Assembly: GCA_002245135.1 (NCBI GenBank)
Contig: NGBS01000583.1
Span: 124,001 to 188,000, forward strand
Direction: 5' to 3'
Length of the DNA: 64,000 nucleotides
Origin: Proteromonas lacertae
Taxonomy: Eukaryota > Sar > Bigyra > Opalinata > Proteromonadidae
The translations under genes and the position numbers were made by a program. Below are positions 22,785-33,043 of the stretch, in pieces. Below the pieces are notes generated by a model that saw only the letters and a program-made list of their open reading frames with translations, made no database searches and was not told the origin of the DNA. How positions within the stretch are numbered: position 1 is the stretch's first letter; the number at the start of each line of letters is the position of its first letter.

Positions 22785-24364
22785 ATGAGTTTTTTTTGTA
22801 TTGAATCTTGTTCTAATCGTTCTATAGATATATTTATTGCAATATTTATTGTTTTTTCTGTTGCTGAAGAGGTAGAAAAGAAGAATGAACAACAGCCTTA
22901 TGATGAAGAATATGATTATCTTGTTACAATAGAGAAAAAAGGTCCATTAGGATTTGAATTGGAATTTGGTATGTTTTAAATATAAAATTTAATAGTTAAT
23001 GGATATCTTCAAGTTACAAAGATTGTGCCTAAATCATTTGCTGATAAATGTGGTATGATAGAAGTTGGAGATAGATTAGTAGAAATTAATAATTATCCAT
23101 TAGAAGGAGTAGATTTAGTAAATTTTGCTGATATATTGGCAAAGAGTAACTATCCACGAGATTTAGTATTTTGTCCAATTCATCCATGGGATAGAGATGA
23201 AGCAGAAGAAAAAGTATATGAAGCAGAAGGTGTAGATGCAATTCCAAATGTATTAATATTTATTCCTTTTCTTTTTTTGTTTATAATGTATATATAGAAA
23301 GGTCAAATATATTTAAATGTAACCTCACCATTTATATCAACAGGCTTTTACAATCTGACAATATTACCATATGGTAAAGTACAAATCGAAGAAAAAACGA
23401 ATATAGAAATAACTGTGATTGATGACACTTATTGTAGACCTTCAAGTAGTGATAGATTTGATAATAAATATGTAATTGTATGGCGAGGACAATGTTCAAT
23501 GATAGAGAAAGCTAAATCCGTATTTAAACATGGAGGAAAAGGAATAATAATTGTGAATAACGTTTATAAAGATTTCAGTAAGTTACCATCATCGAATGAA
23601 AAGCCATTCACAGAGATTCCTATGTTATTTTTGGATTGGATTCCTGGAAGTTCATTAATAAAATCATTTTTACTAAATTCCGATGTAATGAAAGGATATT
23701 TGACATTTAATAGTATATAATTTATATTTTGTTATTAAATCAATTATTCTATTATAGATTCAACTTTACAATCAATTGAAATATCATCAAAATCTCAAGA
23801 GCAGAAAGCAGGTAGTTTAGGAACAGGTATTACAACCGATCCAAAGAAGAGAGGAAGTGCATTAAAAGAATGGTTAGCTCAAAAGAAGAATAAAAAAGCA
23901 GGCAAAGGATTAAAACAATCCTTACAATTATATTTTCAAACACCATATCATTTTTAATATTTGTTTATATATAAATTTATATTCTTTAATAATTTAGAAG
24001 TGGTAATTATTCCTTTGGCACAGTTCGAGCTGTATTTGGTAAGATTGCTCCAAACTATCCTTATCCAGTATTTTATGCCGAAAATGGTTGTTATGGGTTT
24101 AAACAAGATGTTCGAGGTGGTTTTATATTAGTAGATAGAGGAATGTGTGATTTTGACTTTAAGACAAAGAATATTCAACAAGTTGGTGGAGTTGGAAGTA
24201 TAATAATCAACAATGAGAATCAATTATATGAAATTCATGGTGGTAATGATGCTGATCAGATAAATATACCTACATATCTAATCCAAAGATCTGATGGTAA
24301 AATAATAAAGACTCTGTTATATGAAGGAACTCCTGTTTGTGTAAGAGTTTTAAACCAAACTTAA
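22785..24364 (+). CDS. Secreted/luminal PDZ plus double PA-domain protein
   Basis: At least five exons. Clear introns are 22969-22995 (27 nt), 23250-23297 (48 nt) and 23713-23757 (45 nt). An N-terminal hydrophobic segment (IFIAIFIVFSVA) suggests a signal peptide. A PDZ domain follows: GPLGFELEF, then KIVPKSFADKCGMIEVGDRL. Two protease-associated (PA) domains come next; the second has VLVDRG-like ILVDRGMCDF with GVGSIIINN. No protease catalytic domain is present, so binding or sorting in the endomembrane system is likely. The fourth intron, ending at 23997, has no GT donor that keeps the frame: the upstream exon hits TAA after FQTPYHF, just before GTTTAT. The expected phase would place the donor at about 23950, where the DNA reads TTAATA. 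I therefore treat exons 4 and 5 as one gene with an unresolved junction. Confidence 0.7.
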
Positions 24365-24951
24365 ATTAATTTATAAAATAAACTAAAATGTTTTTATTTT
24401 GGATATAGTGATGAAATATGAAAAAAATGAAATGACTATTGACATTTCACCATAATAAAGTTGAATTATTGGAGGTCTTATACCTCCTAAAATAAGAAAG
24501 AAAGTAGATAAGTCAATTAGAGATGTATTAGAATTAATATTTGAAGAGGATGATGAAGAATATGAAGTAAAAGATTCTTCTTTTCTCAACTTGAAATAGC
24601 GTATTCTTGAATTATATCCTCAAAATCTCTCAAATAATACTCTTCTCTGACATTCTAAATCCATTTCATGTTATATTTTCAAATAATCCACTCGATTAAA
24701 CTTATTTTACATCTATAATGAATTATTTTGAAACAATGATTATTTTCAATTGCAGTATAAAACATTCTATAATTTGCAACTTTATATTCCTAACATCATA
24801 TTTTTTGGTTATTTGATAGTTTTAAACTTTTACTTTGATTAGCATGCATTAGAATATCAATATTAAGATAATTAAAATCAGTAATACTATATTGGAGGCA
24901 TTAAATTCAATAAAAACTATTTTGAACTCAAACTTAGAATCAAACCTAGTT
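24365..24951. other. 587-bp intergenic region with an orphan coding-like exon
   Basis: Between the PDZ-PA gene and the MEMO1-AMMECR1 gene. On the plus strand, 24465-24598 reads IGGLIPPKIRKKVDKS and continues as an acidic stretch to FLNLK and a TAG stop. It has no ATG and no recognisable partner exon. The rest is AT-rich with nothing I can support. Confidence 0.35.
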
Positions 24952-26734
24952 ATGTTTTATTTTTTGTATTTACTTAGTTTTATTATCTTAGATTATTTGC
25001 ACAATTTATTCTGTATGCTGTGGCGATTGACAGTAAATTTGCAGGATCATGGTATCCTTCAAATCCTTCTGAGTTAAGAAACACTTTAGATAAATTACTT
25101 GAAGAAGTACAATATTTCTTATAAATAATAGAATTCACTTGAGATAAATGAAAAGATATTAGGCTTGATTGTACCTCATGCTGGCTATGTTTATTCAGCA
25201 AGTGTATTTATACTGTTATAATATATAACATATAATAGACTGCAGCTTCTGCATTTTCCGTTTTGAAGGGGAAACATTATGGAACAGTAGTTATGTTAGG
25301 ACCAAGTCACCGATATGCCTTTCATGGAATATCAGTGTTGGATGACACAATTTACAAAACTCCACTCGGTACAACCCCTATAAATGTAAATGCAGCGAAA
25401 TATATAAGAGATAAAACAAAATCAAAATATATAAGTCAAGCATTTTTGCAAGAACATTCATTGGAAGTTGAAATGCCATTTCTTCAACATATACTACAAA
25501 GTATCAATCTCTCTATAATAATAATTATAATTTAAAATAGATTTCACAGTAGTACCAATAGTAATAGGTAGTGTAACAATAGAAGAATGTGAATCATTAG
25601 CTTATGTTTTAACTAATTTATATAAACAATATAATGGAGATTGTATATAATAATATATTGTAATATTATTATTATTTAAATAGTATTAATATTAGTATCA
25701 TCTGATATGTCTCATTATTATCCCCAAAATATGGCAAAATCATACGATATGTCTACAAGAATGAATATATTAACTGGAAAAACACAAAATGTATATCAAT
25801 GTATGAATCAAAGACAATGTGAAGCATGTGGAATGTATCCTATTATGGTATTAATGATGTATTATGAATCATTTCAAGTAACTAATATTATTGATTGTAA
25901 ATATAGTGACTCTTGTATAAATATAACTGTCTTATTTATATTTATATTAGCTGATGTTACTGGTGATAAGAAAAGTGTTGTTGGATATTTATCTGTTGTA
26001 TTTGCACATAAAAGTAATACAGATGTTTTAATAGATGATAAATTGATATTTGGACATTATTGTATTGTTAATATTGTTATTTATTTTATAATTTAATAGT
26101 GAATTATCATACTGATATTTATATGACAATAACTACAAAAAGGGCATTTCAAAAGCTGGCATATAATGCGATAGAATCAAAATTATATAAGAAGAAAATG
26201 ACTGATTTTAGTATTGACTTAAGTAAAGATGCTCCAGTGTTATATGAACCACATTGTGTATTTGTTACTCTAAGAATTGATGGGCAATTAAGAGGGTGTA
26301 TGGGATGTTTTCAACCACCAGAAAATACAAATATTTATCAAATGATTCAAAAATATGCACTTGCAGCTGCTTTTGAAGATACAAGATTCTCACCTTTAAC
26401 TATTCCAGAATTATCTAAGATTCAAATTGAAATATCTATTCTTTCTCCTTTAGAAAAGATAAGTGGTAATGCTGTTGAAATTGCTAGTGATGGAAGTGTA
26501 AAACCTTCGTTTAAATCTTTGAAATATTATGAACCAATTATTCGTATTGGTACAGATGGTTTAATAGTAGTGAGTGCTGGACATTCTGGTGTATTTTTAC
26601 CAGAAGTTCCTACTGAATTTGACTGGGATTTAGAAGAGTATTTGAATGAACTATGTGGTAAAGGATCTCTTGATAAGGAATGTTGGAAATGGTCAACTAC
26701 TGATTTATATAGATTTACAACATATCACTTTTAA
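24952..26734 (+). CDS. MEMO1-AMMECR1 fusion protein with N-terminal signal-like sequence
   Basis: Eight exons with seven introns of 25-41 nt (first at 24966-24991) give 513 residues, all junctions in frame. The MEMO domain shows AGSWYPSNPSEL, GLIVPHAGYVYS, VVMLGPSHRYAFHGIS, QEHSLEVEMPFLQH and SSDMSHYYP, the pattern of the MEMO1/dioxygenase-like family with its metal-site histidines. The AMMECR1 domain follows with the invariant LRGCMGCF. Fusion of these two domains is known in bacteria, archaea and some protists. The start chosen (ATG, then a 26-nt intron) gives MFYFLLFAQFILYAVAIDS, which looks like a signal peptide; without that exon there is no in-frame ATG. Secretory targeting would be unusual for MEMO. 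The biochemical function of the fusion is not established. Confidence 0.85.
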
Positions 26735-26821
26735 TAATATAAATTCATTCCTTGTTAATTTTTTATTTTTTCAGAATAGAATATCAAGCTTTTTTACAAA
26801 CTTTTTTTTTAATTAATCGAA

Positions 26822-28460
26822 ATGAGTGATATAGAAGAGTTAAATGGAATTGATGCTTATTTGAATCACAATAAATCATATCATGCTTTTGATTCAAAGG
26901 AAAAAGAGTTGTATTGGGAAGGATTATTGATTTGGTTTATGAAGAATCGAAGAAGATTACCTTGGAGAGGTGATACTCCACCATATTCAAATAGTATTTT
27001 AGAATCTAAAAAGCAAATGAACCCAAAACAACCTTCAATATCTTCATTTTTTGCACCAAAACCAAAGGCAGAAAGTCCATCCAAATCAATATCCGATACA
27101 CCATTGATAACAGATGAAACAAAACCATTAGCAGCTTCACCATATGGAATTTGGATTTCAGAAGTTATGCTTCAGCAAACAAGAGTTGAAACAGTTATAG
27201 ATTATTATATAAAATGGATGTCAAAGTTTCCAGATATTAAATCATTGTCAAAATCAACGGAAGAAGAAGTATGTAAATTATGGAGTGGATTAGGTTATTA
27301 TAACAGAGCTAAAAATCTATTGAAAGGAGCAAAATATATAGTAGAGAATTATGATGGAGTATTACCTGATAATGCAGATAAATTGATGAAAATACCAGGA
27401 ATTGGTAAATATACAGCTGGAGCAATATCATCAATTGCTTTTAATAGACCAGAACCTGTTGTTGATGGAAATGTTGAAAGAGTATTTATAATTATTATAT
27501 TTATTATTCATATAGATATTTACTAGATTGTTTTGCATATTAAGTTCTGTAGATAATAATATGTTACTACCATTTGTTTGGACATTAGCAAGTGAATTGA
27601 TGAATAGTAAAACTCCATCAATTTATAATCAAGTAAATCTCATTATTGCTTAATATAATATATAGGCTTTAATGGAATTTGGAGCTATTATATGTACACC
27701 CCAAAATCCTCAATGTTCAATATGTCCTTTAAATTCAATATGCAAAGCTAAGAAAATATCAACAATGGCAAAAACATTATCAATATCATTTTATACTTTT
27801 TTTATAATCAAGTATTTTTAACTTTAATACTGTGAAAATATTAAATGTGAAATATGCATGAAGGTATAATTAATATGATATTCTATGTATAATGATATAT
27901 AGAGAGATAAAATGTCAAATTTTACAACTCAAAGTCTTCCATTACCAAAAGAAAAACAAACAAAAATACAACAAACATATATCACAATTGTAGTATATTA
28001 TTAATTTATTATTCTATTTTTTATGTAGTTGAGTGACAAATCCAATTATCTTTTATCGCAAAGAACAGATTCAGGAATATTGAAAAATCAATGGGAATTC
28101 ATTAACATACTAGCTGAAGAAGATAAAAATGAGAAAGAAATAAAAGAGATAATAAATGAAACGCTAAAAGATTATATAAGTGATTATGAAAGTGATGAAT
28201 GGAGTTTCAAATATAAAGGCGAAGTGAAACACACTATAACAAATCATAATATAAAATATAAAGTGTATTATGTTGAAGTTGATGATTTAAAGAATATTAA
28301 ATTCACAGAAAAGAATTTGAAAGTCTATTCATCTGATGAAATGAATGATTTGTGTTTGACTTCAGCAATATCTAAGATCCTTAATGTTTTAGGAAAGAAT
28401 AAAATGAAAGAAAATCCAATTAAAGAGATTAAACATTCTAAAAAGATAAAAACTAGTTAA
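26822..28460 (+). CDS. MUTYH: MutY/MUTYH A/G-specific adenine DNA glycosylase
   Basis: Exons begin at 26822, 27516, 27666, about 27830, 27903 and 28029. Introns 27482-27515, 27633-27665, 27864-27902 and 27993-28028 are clear. The catalytic core has WISEVMLQQTRVETV (catalytic Glu), the helix-hairpin-helix KLMKIPGIGKYTAGAI, PVVDGNVER (catalytic Asp) and an iron-sulfur cluster C-x6-C-x2-C-x5-C. KCEICMK resembles the zinc linchpin of MUTYH. The C-terminal NUDIX-like domain has YLLSQRTDSGILKNQWEF, which reads 8-oxoG. An insert between WRG and PYGIW contains QPSISSFF, a PCNA-interacting box. The junction around 27780-27830 is unresolved: two in-frame TAA codons lie between the cluster exon and KCEIC with no AG acceptor between them. 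Alternatively one longer intron runs from about 27822 to 27902. Confidence 0.83.
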
Positions 28461-28535
28461 TGTGATGTTTTCTTTTTAATATTAATTAGATTCGATTGAA
28501 TAATGATGATTTAAACCATTAAAAAAGTCAGTGTA

Positions 28536-28543
28536 GGCTTGAT
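28536..28543 (+). promoter_or_regulatory. GGCTTGAT motif upstream of the multi-zinc-finger gene
   Basis: It lies 60 bp before the ATG at 28603, in the context TGTAGGCTTGATTCTC, and matches the recurrent motif. Confidence 0.35.
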
Positions 28544-28602
28544 TCTCTTCGAGTTTAATTTTTCTTTTCTTTTGTTATTTATTCTATTTTCACACTAAAA
28601 AG

Positions 28603-30330
28603 ATGTCATATAAATCAAAAGCTCCTACAAAGGTATGGAATATTTGTAATTCACTAGAATCATATGTGGCAAACAGCGAGATCTTTTAGTCTTCGAAAAA
28701 CACTGCAAAATTTACAAGCATATAAAATATCAACAGGGCAAATAACAAGTAATGATATAGCATTATTAACTGAAAAATATAACTTTGATCCAGAGAAATT
28801 AAAAGGAGCAGTATATTACGATTTTATTATATGTTAAATTAGTCAATTGATAGTCAATTAGGTGAATTAACAAGAGTAATCACAAAAGGTTCAGAGTATA
28901 ACACATATTACACAAAGAAATGTACTAAAAGGAAACATAAAGATGTAGAAACAAAAGAAATGTCGCTGCATCCAAAATCAAAAAGTATAATAAAGATATC
29001 ATGTTTATTAAATAGTATTATTAACTGAAGAAAAAATAGAAGAATTAAGAAAAGAACAACATGAAAATCTATCTGAAAAATCAATACATAAAGAAACAGA
29101 AAATAAAGAAGAAGAAATGCAAAACGAAGAAGCAATAGAAGAAGAACAACAGAGTAAAGAAAATGAAGAAAATGAAAATGAAGAAGAAGAAGAAGAAGAT
29201 GATGATGAAGTAATAGAATATAGTAAAGATGCACCATTTGCAGTTCCAGGAGAACCAACTTGTGTAGTATGTGGCAAATCAGGTCAATATATAAACGATA
29301 TAACTAATGATTCAGTATGTAGTATTGAATGTAAAAAAGAGAATATCAAACAATTTGAACAAGATAAAAAAGAGGAAGAAGAAAAGAAAAAGAAAATAAA
29401 TCAAAATCCTGAATTAAAAGAGAATGAAATATTAGTAGATTCAGACGATATTAAAGGTGATAAATTGTACTTACCAGATACAGATACAAACCATTGGAAT
29501 AGGAAAAAGAATAGATATATGCAAAGAAATACTGCTTTAGATTGTAGAATAGTATTTAATATATTGTTTTAAACTGTTAAATAGTGTTGGAAATGTGGAT
29601 TACCTGGTCATTTACCAAATGATTGTACTTCTACAATGAATATACCAATTCAGAGCTTATCAGATCCATCAAAATTCATAGTAAAAACAGATTTAGATCA
29701 GAATAAATGTATTTATACAAAAGAACAAAGAGAATTATATCACAAATGTAAGAAAATACAATCAAATGTTAATAACTATGAATGTGTAAAATGTGCTAAT
29801 AAAAGTAATATTGTTTATTGTTTAGATTGTGATAGAGTATATTGTGATAGTAATTTTCACTTAATTAATCATTTATATGAAAATCCAAATCACAAAAGAC
29901 TTTATTCATTCAAACTACAGAGAGAAGTATGAAAATTTTTATTTATTATTATATTTTTAAATAGATAAAATGTTGTAAATCAACATGTAAAGTGGATAAT
30001 ATTTATAAGTTATTAGCTTGTGAAGAATGTATGGAAAAGAATTTTGAAAGATTTTATTCAATGTTTAATGCAACTTGGGATAGAAGAGGAATAAAATATA
30101 TTCCAAATGCAATTTGTTGTGATGAACATTTTCAATGGCATAGAATGAACTGCAGTAACCCGTGTAGTGAAGAGAATGGGTATATATTATCAAAAGAGAA
30201 GTTGAAGAACCATTATGACAAAAATCAAAGTGTATTTAATGCTGGGTTGAATAATAAAGGGACAGGGCAGTGGCGGGACAAGGGCATGTCCCGGGCAAAA
30301 ATTGAAAGGGGCGTCCTTTATACTATCTAA
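28603..30330 (+). CDS. Multi-zinc-finger protein (HIT-like, CCHC, B-box-like), 3' end altered by hAT insertion
   Basis: Six exons with introns at 28633-28657, 28811-28842, 28985-29015, 29552-29584 and 29927-29964 give 522 residues as the DNA stands. After a helical N-terminus and a Glu/Lys-rich acidic region come a HIT-like finger (PTCVVCGKSGQY to VCSIECK), a CCHC knuckle (CWKCGLPGHLPNDC) and two cysteine-rich modules resembling B-boxes (CVKC...CLDCDRVYC and CCKSTC...CEEC). The mix suggests RNA binding or processing, but I do not recognise the family. A hAT element entered at 30241/30242, so the last 29 residues are transposon-encoded. Joining the flanks across one copy of the 8-bp target site gives an ancestral ending NQSVFNEILF with a stop at 32966-32968. 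Confidence 0.75.
30234..30241 (+). repeat. Left 8-bp target-site duplication of the hAT element
   Basis: ATTTAATG, identical to 32947-32954. Eight base pairs is the hAT family size. Confidence 0.92.
30242..30261 (+). repeat. Left terminal inverted repeat of the hAT element
   Basis: Starts CTGGGTTGAATAATAAAGGG; the opposite end reads CTGGGTTCGATAAAGGGC inward. The repeats share the first seven bases and the AAAGGG block with small length differences. Confidence 0.8.
30259..30284 (+). other. G-quadruplex-forming motif at the hAT left end
   Basis: Four GGG runs separated by loops of 3, 7 and 4 bases, fitting the G3N1-7 rule, in a genome where such runs are rare. It also contains CAGTGGCGG, a sequence common at hAT termini. 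Folding and function are inference. Confidence 0.5.
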
Positions 30331-30497
30331 AAATAGAAAAGGGTACAATTTGCCCTTTTCAATTATTTTATTTGAATTTTTATATTTTGTGCGATTTTAG
30401 GGATATTAAACGCTATAAAAATATTTATTCTTTTCATAATTATGTATTATTATCTTATAACAATAACAAACAATAATATTTCATTATAATAATAGCC

Positions 30498-32381
30498 TTA
30501 AAAGTAAGGGCTTTGAGATCCTTCATCACTAAAACCTTCATCACTAGAACTTTCATCACTTAAACCTTCATCGCTAGAACTACCAGAACTTTCATCTTCA
30601 TCACCAGAACATTGATAATCTAAAGTGTCATATACTATATTGTTATCAATTTCATTCAGCACATCTAAATTATATTCTTCTTCACTAATATCATTATCAT
30701 CTTCATTTATATCTTTTTCTTTGTTTTTTTCTTTTAATAAATCATATTTTATTCTTAAAATATTATTTATAGTATTAAGCTGTAATTTATTTCTAATATG
30801 ATTATGAACTATTCCCTCAATACTAAATGAACGTTCAATAAATGAGCTTGTGACAGGAATAGTTGAAAGAATATCATATAGCTTCTTAACATTTGGGTAA
30901 AAAACTCCATACATATTGTACCATATATTAGTTGATATCTTTTTCGAAAATATATCTGAAGGGCACTTTTTGCAGTATGGTTTTCTTCTTTCAAAATGAT
31001 AAATCTCATTTAATGCTTTCTGATTTAAAATAGGGCTGAATTTAGATAATATATATCTTTTTATATTATCCTTCTCCATGTCTGAAAATTTATGTTTACT
31101 GTTTATGTCTAAAAATTCATATAGAGCTAAAATGCTGTAGTTTGCATGTCTAGTCTCTTTTTTTATAATGTCTTTAATAAGTTCTTTTTCACTTGATGAC
31201 CTTTTCATTAACTTTCTTTTAATTTTGGTCAATATTCTGAAACCATCATTTAATGTAGATGAATCTTTGCATAATAAGTGTATATTTGTGGAAATATATT
31301 TTGCAATCTTGTAGCATTCTTTAATTTCTTGTATATCTTCTTCCTTTAATAATTTTATCTGTAATAAAATTTCTTTATTGAGTAATATTTTTCTAAATAC
31401 ATCGCTATAGCTTGACCATCTCGTATCACAACCCTTGCGTATTTGGATATTTTTTTGTATAATTGAATATATAGTTTCTCTAATCTTTTGATTATTATTT
31501 AACTTATGAATAATGTCATTACACATGACTATCACTTTTTTGTATTTCTCTATTTCGAATACTTTTTTACTGATTAAGTTTAGGATGTGTGCTAAACATC
31601 CAAACTTTACTACAGGTCTATTTATTTTTTTCTCTAAAATACTACTTATCTTTTTCATGGTGTAGTTGTTATCACTACTCACAGCAACAATGTTTTTAAT
31701 ATCTAGTTTATACTTCACTAATGTTTGAATTATTAATTCCACTATATTTTCTGATGTTTCTCGTTTATGTAAATAAATGGATTCCAAAAACGAAATATCA
31801 CTGCTTTTCTTTATTGCCAAATTAATAACGTTTTCATTGGTTACTGATTTCCAAGCGTCCACAATTATACATATTTTACTGTTATCTACAATTTCCTTTA
31901 CTATTCTTTCTGCTTCTTCGTTCATTGATGCTTTTATTTTGTTTATTGTTATTGACTTTGTAGTTGGATTTAATGTATATATTAGATTTTTAAAGGATTT
32001 AGATTGTATGGTTCTGAAAGCTAAGTTATTTTCTATAAGATATTTGGTCACCATTAAGTTTATTGCACGTTCATCATATCTCAATTATGTAAGTTTTGAT
32101 TGGATTAGCTTTTCACTACATCTAATTTAATAAATATAATAAATATATTTATACTTTTTGTAATGACGTTTCAAATTAGTGCAATGAGCAATAATCATTG
32201 CCTTGCACCTTCTGCATTGAATTCTGTTGTATTTTTCAAGGGGTTTCTTTAACACCACATCTTCATTAAAGTATCTATACACAGCATCTCTCGTTTTACC
32301 CATATACAATTGAAATGCAAAATGATAGCTCGAAATTCTCAAACCATTTTCTAAGTATTGAAATAATTGCTTGAAATACAT
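30498..32381 (-). CDS. hAT transposase (BED finger, RNase H-like core, hATC dimerisation domain)
   Basis: Exon 1 (32155-32381) holds a BED-type zinc finger with CRRCKAM and a distal HYKK histidine. A 33-nt intron (32122-32154) of host style follows. Exon 2 (30498-32121) has CIIVDAWKS (first catalytic Asp region), GCLAHILNL, CDTRWSSY and the hATC dimerisation block STIPVTSSFIERSFS. The acidic Ser-rich tail ends near 30498. The spliced frame is continuous except for a TAA at 32085-32087 between QSKLT and LRYDER, so this copy probably makes no full-length enzyme unless that codon is bypassed. Length and domain order fit active hAT transposases. Translation from an internal Met after the stop would lack the DNA-binding finger. 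Confidence 0.88.
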
Positions 32382-32387
32382 TAAGTA

Positions 32388-32924
32388 GTATGCAAAATAT
32401 ACTAAATAGTAATTTTGAAATAGTTTTTCTATTAGTTTATGAAATATATTATGTTATTATCATAACAAGTACTATTGATTATCAATTAACTGAAAATACC
32501 CATTCTATAGCTATACTTCTTAATTATCTATATGATATATGTGTAATATACAAAATTATTTATTATATAAATTTCATTTATGTTCAGTGACGTCAATCAC
32601 CTTGAAATGTACATAATGTATATATATGCATATCAGAATATGATATACAGTATGTATATTCTATATAATTAGTATATATGCATAAACATATGATATTATA
32701 TAATCATAAGAAAAGTAGATGACTATTATGCTATAATACACAATAATATATCCTTTTTAACATATGTTAGTATATCTAGATGATAATATGGAAAAGTTAT
32801 AACAAAAAATCAGAAAAAATATACTACAGCATAACACATGGTAATATTACTATGCCCGAGCAGTAAGGGGCAGGCTTCTTTTCAGCTGAAAAAAAAGGGG
32901 CAAAAATAGGGCAAAATTCGAAAA
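32388..32924. other. Non-coding 5' part of the hAT element
   Basis: AT-rich DNA between the transposase start and the right terminal repeat; G-rich short repeats (GGGGCAAAAATAGGGC) appear only in the last 70 bp. No gene is seen. Confidence 0.6.
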
Positions 32925-32946
32925 GGACGCCCTTTATCGAACCCAG
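32925..32946 (-). repeat. Right terminal inverted repeat of the hAT element
   Basis: Reads CTGGGTTCGATAAAGGGC inward on the minus strand, pairing with the left end. Confidence 0.8.
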
Positions 32947-32954
32947 ATTTAATG
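32947..32954 (+). repeat. Right 8-bp target-site duplication of the hAT element
   Basis: ATTTAATG, followed by AAATTTTGTTTTAA, which supplies the ancestral last codons and stop of the interrupted zinc-finger gene. Confidence 0.92.
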
Positions 32955-33043
32955 AAATTTTGTTTTAATTAATGTATATATGATTTTGTAATTAGATAAA
33001 AAATAATACTATGGTAGAAAAAATAATAAATTTGTTTTAATAA

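Larger units (their letters stand above)
30242..32946. mobile_element. hAT-family DNA transposon, 2,705 bp, inserted in a host exon
   Basis: Bounded by perfect 8-bp target duplications (ATTTAATG at 30234 and 32947) and imperfect terminal inverted repeats beginning CTGGGTT (left 30242, right reading inward from 32946). Subterminal copies of GGGCGTCCTTT occur at 30309 and, inverted, at 32922. The ends are far richer in G/C than the host DNA. Inside, the minus strand encodes a BED-finger hAT transposase with one tiny host-style intron and a single in-frame stop. Intact target duplications and nearly intact coding sequence indicate a recent insertion. No other copy lies in the window. Confidence 0.93.

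Noticed and set aside
24892-25077. Alternative frame over the start of the MEMO1 gene
   Set aside because: It has no ATG and is out of frame with AGSWYPSNPSEL; the spliced start at 24952 explains the region.
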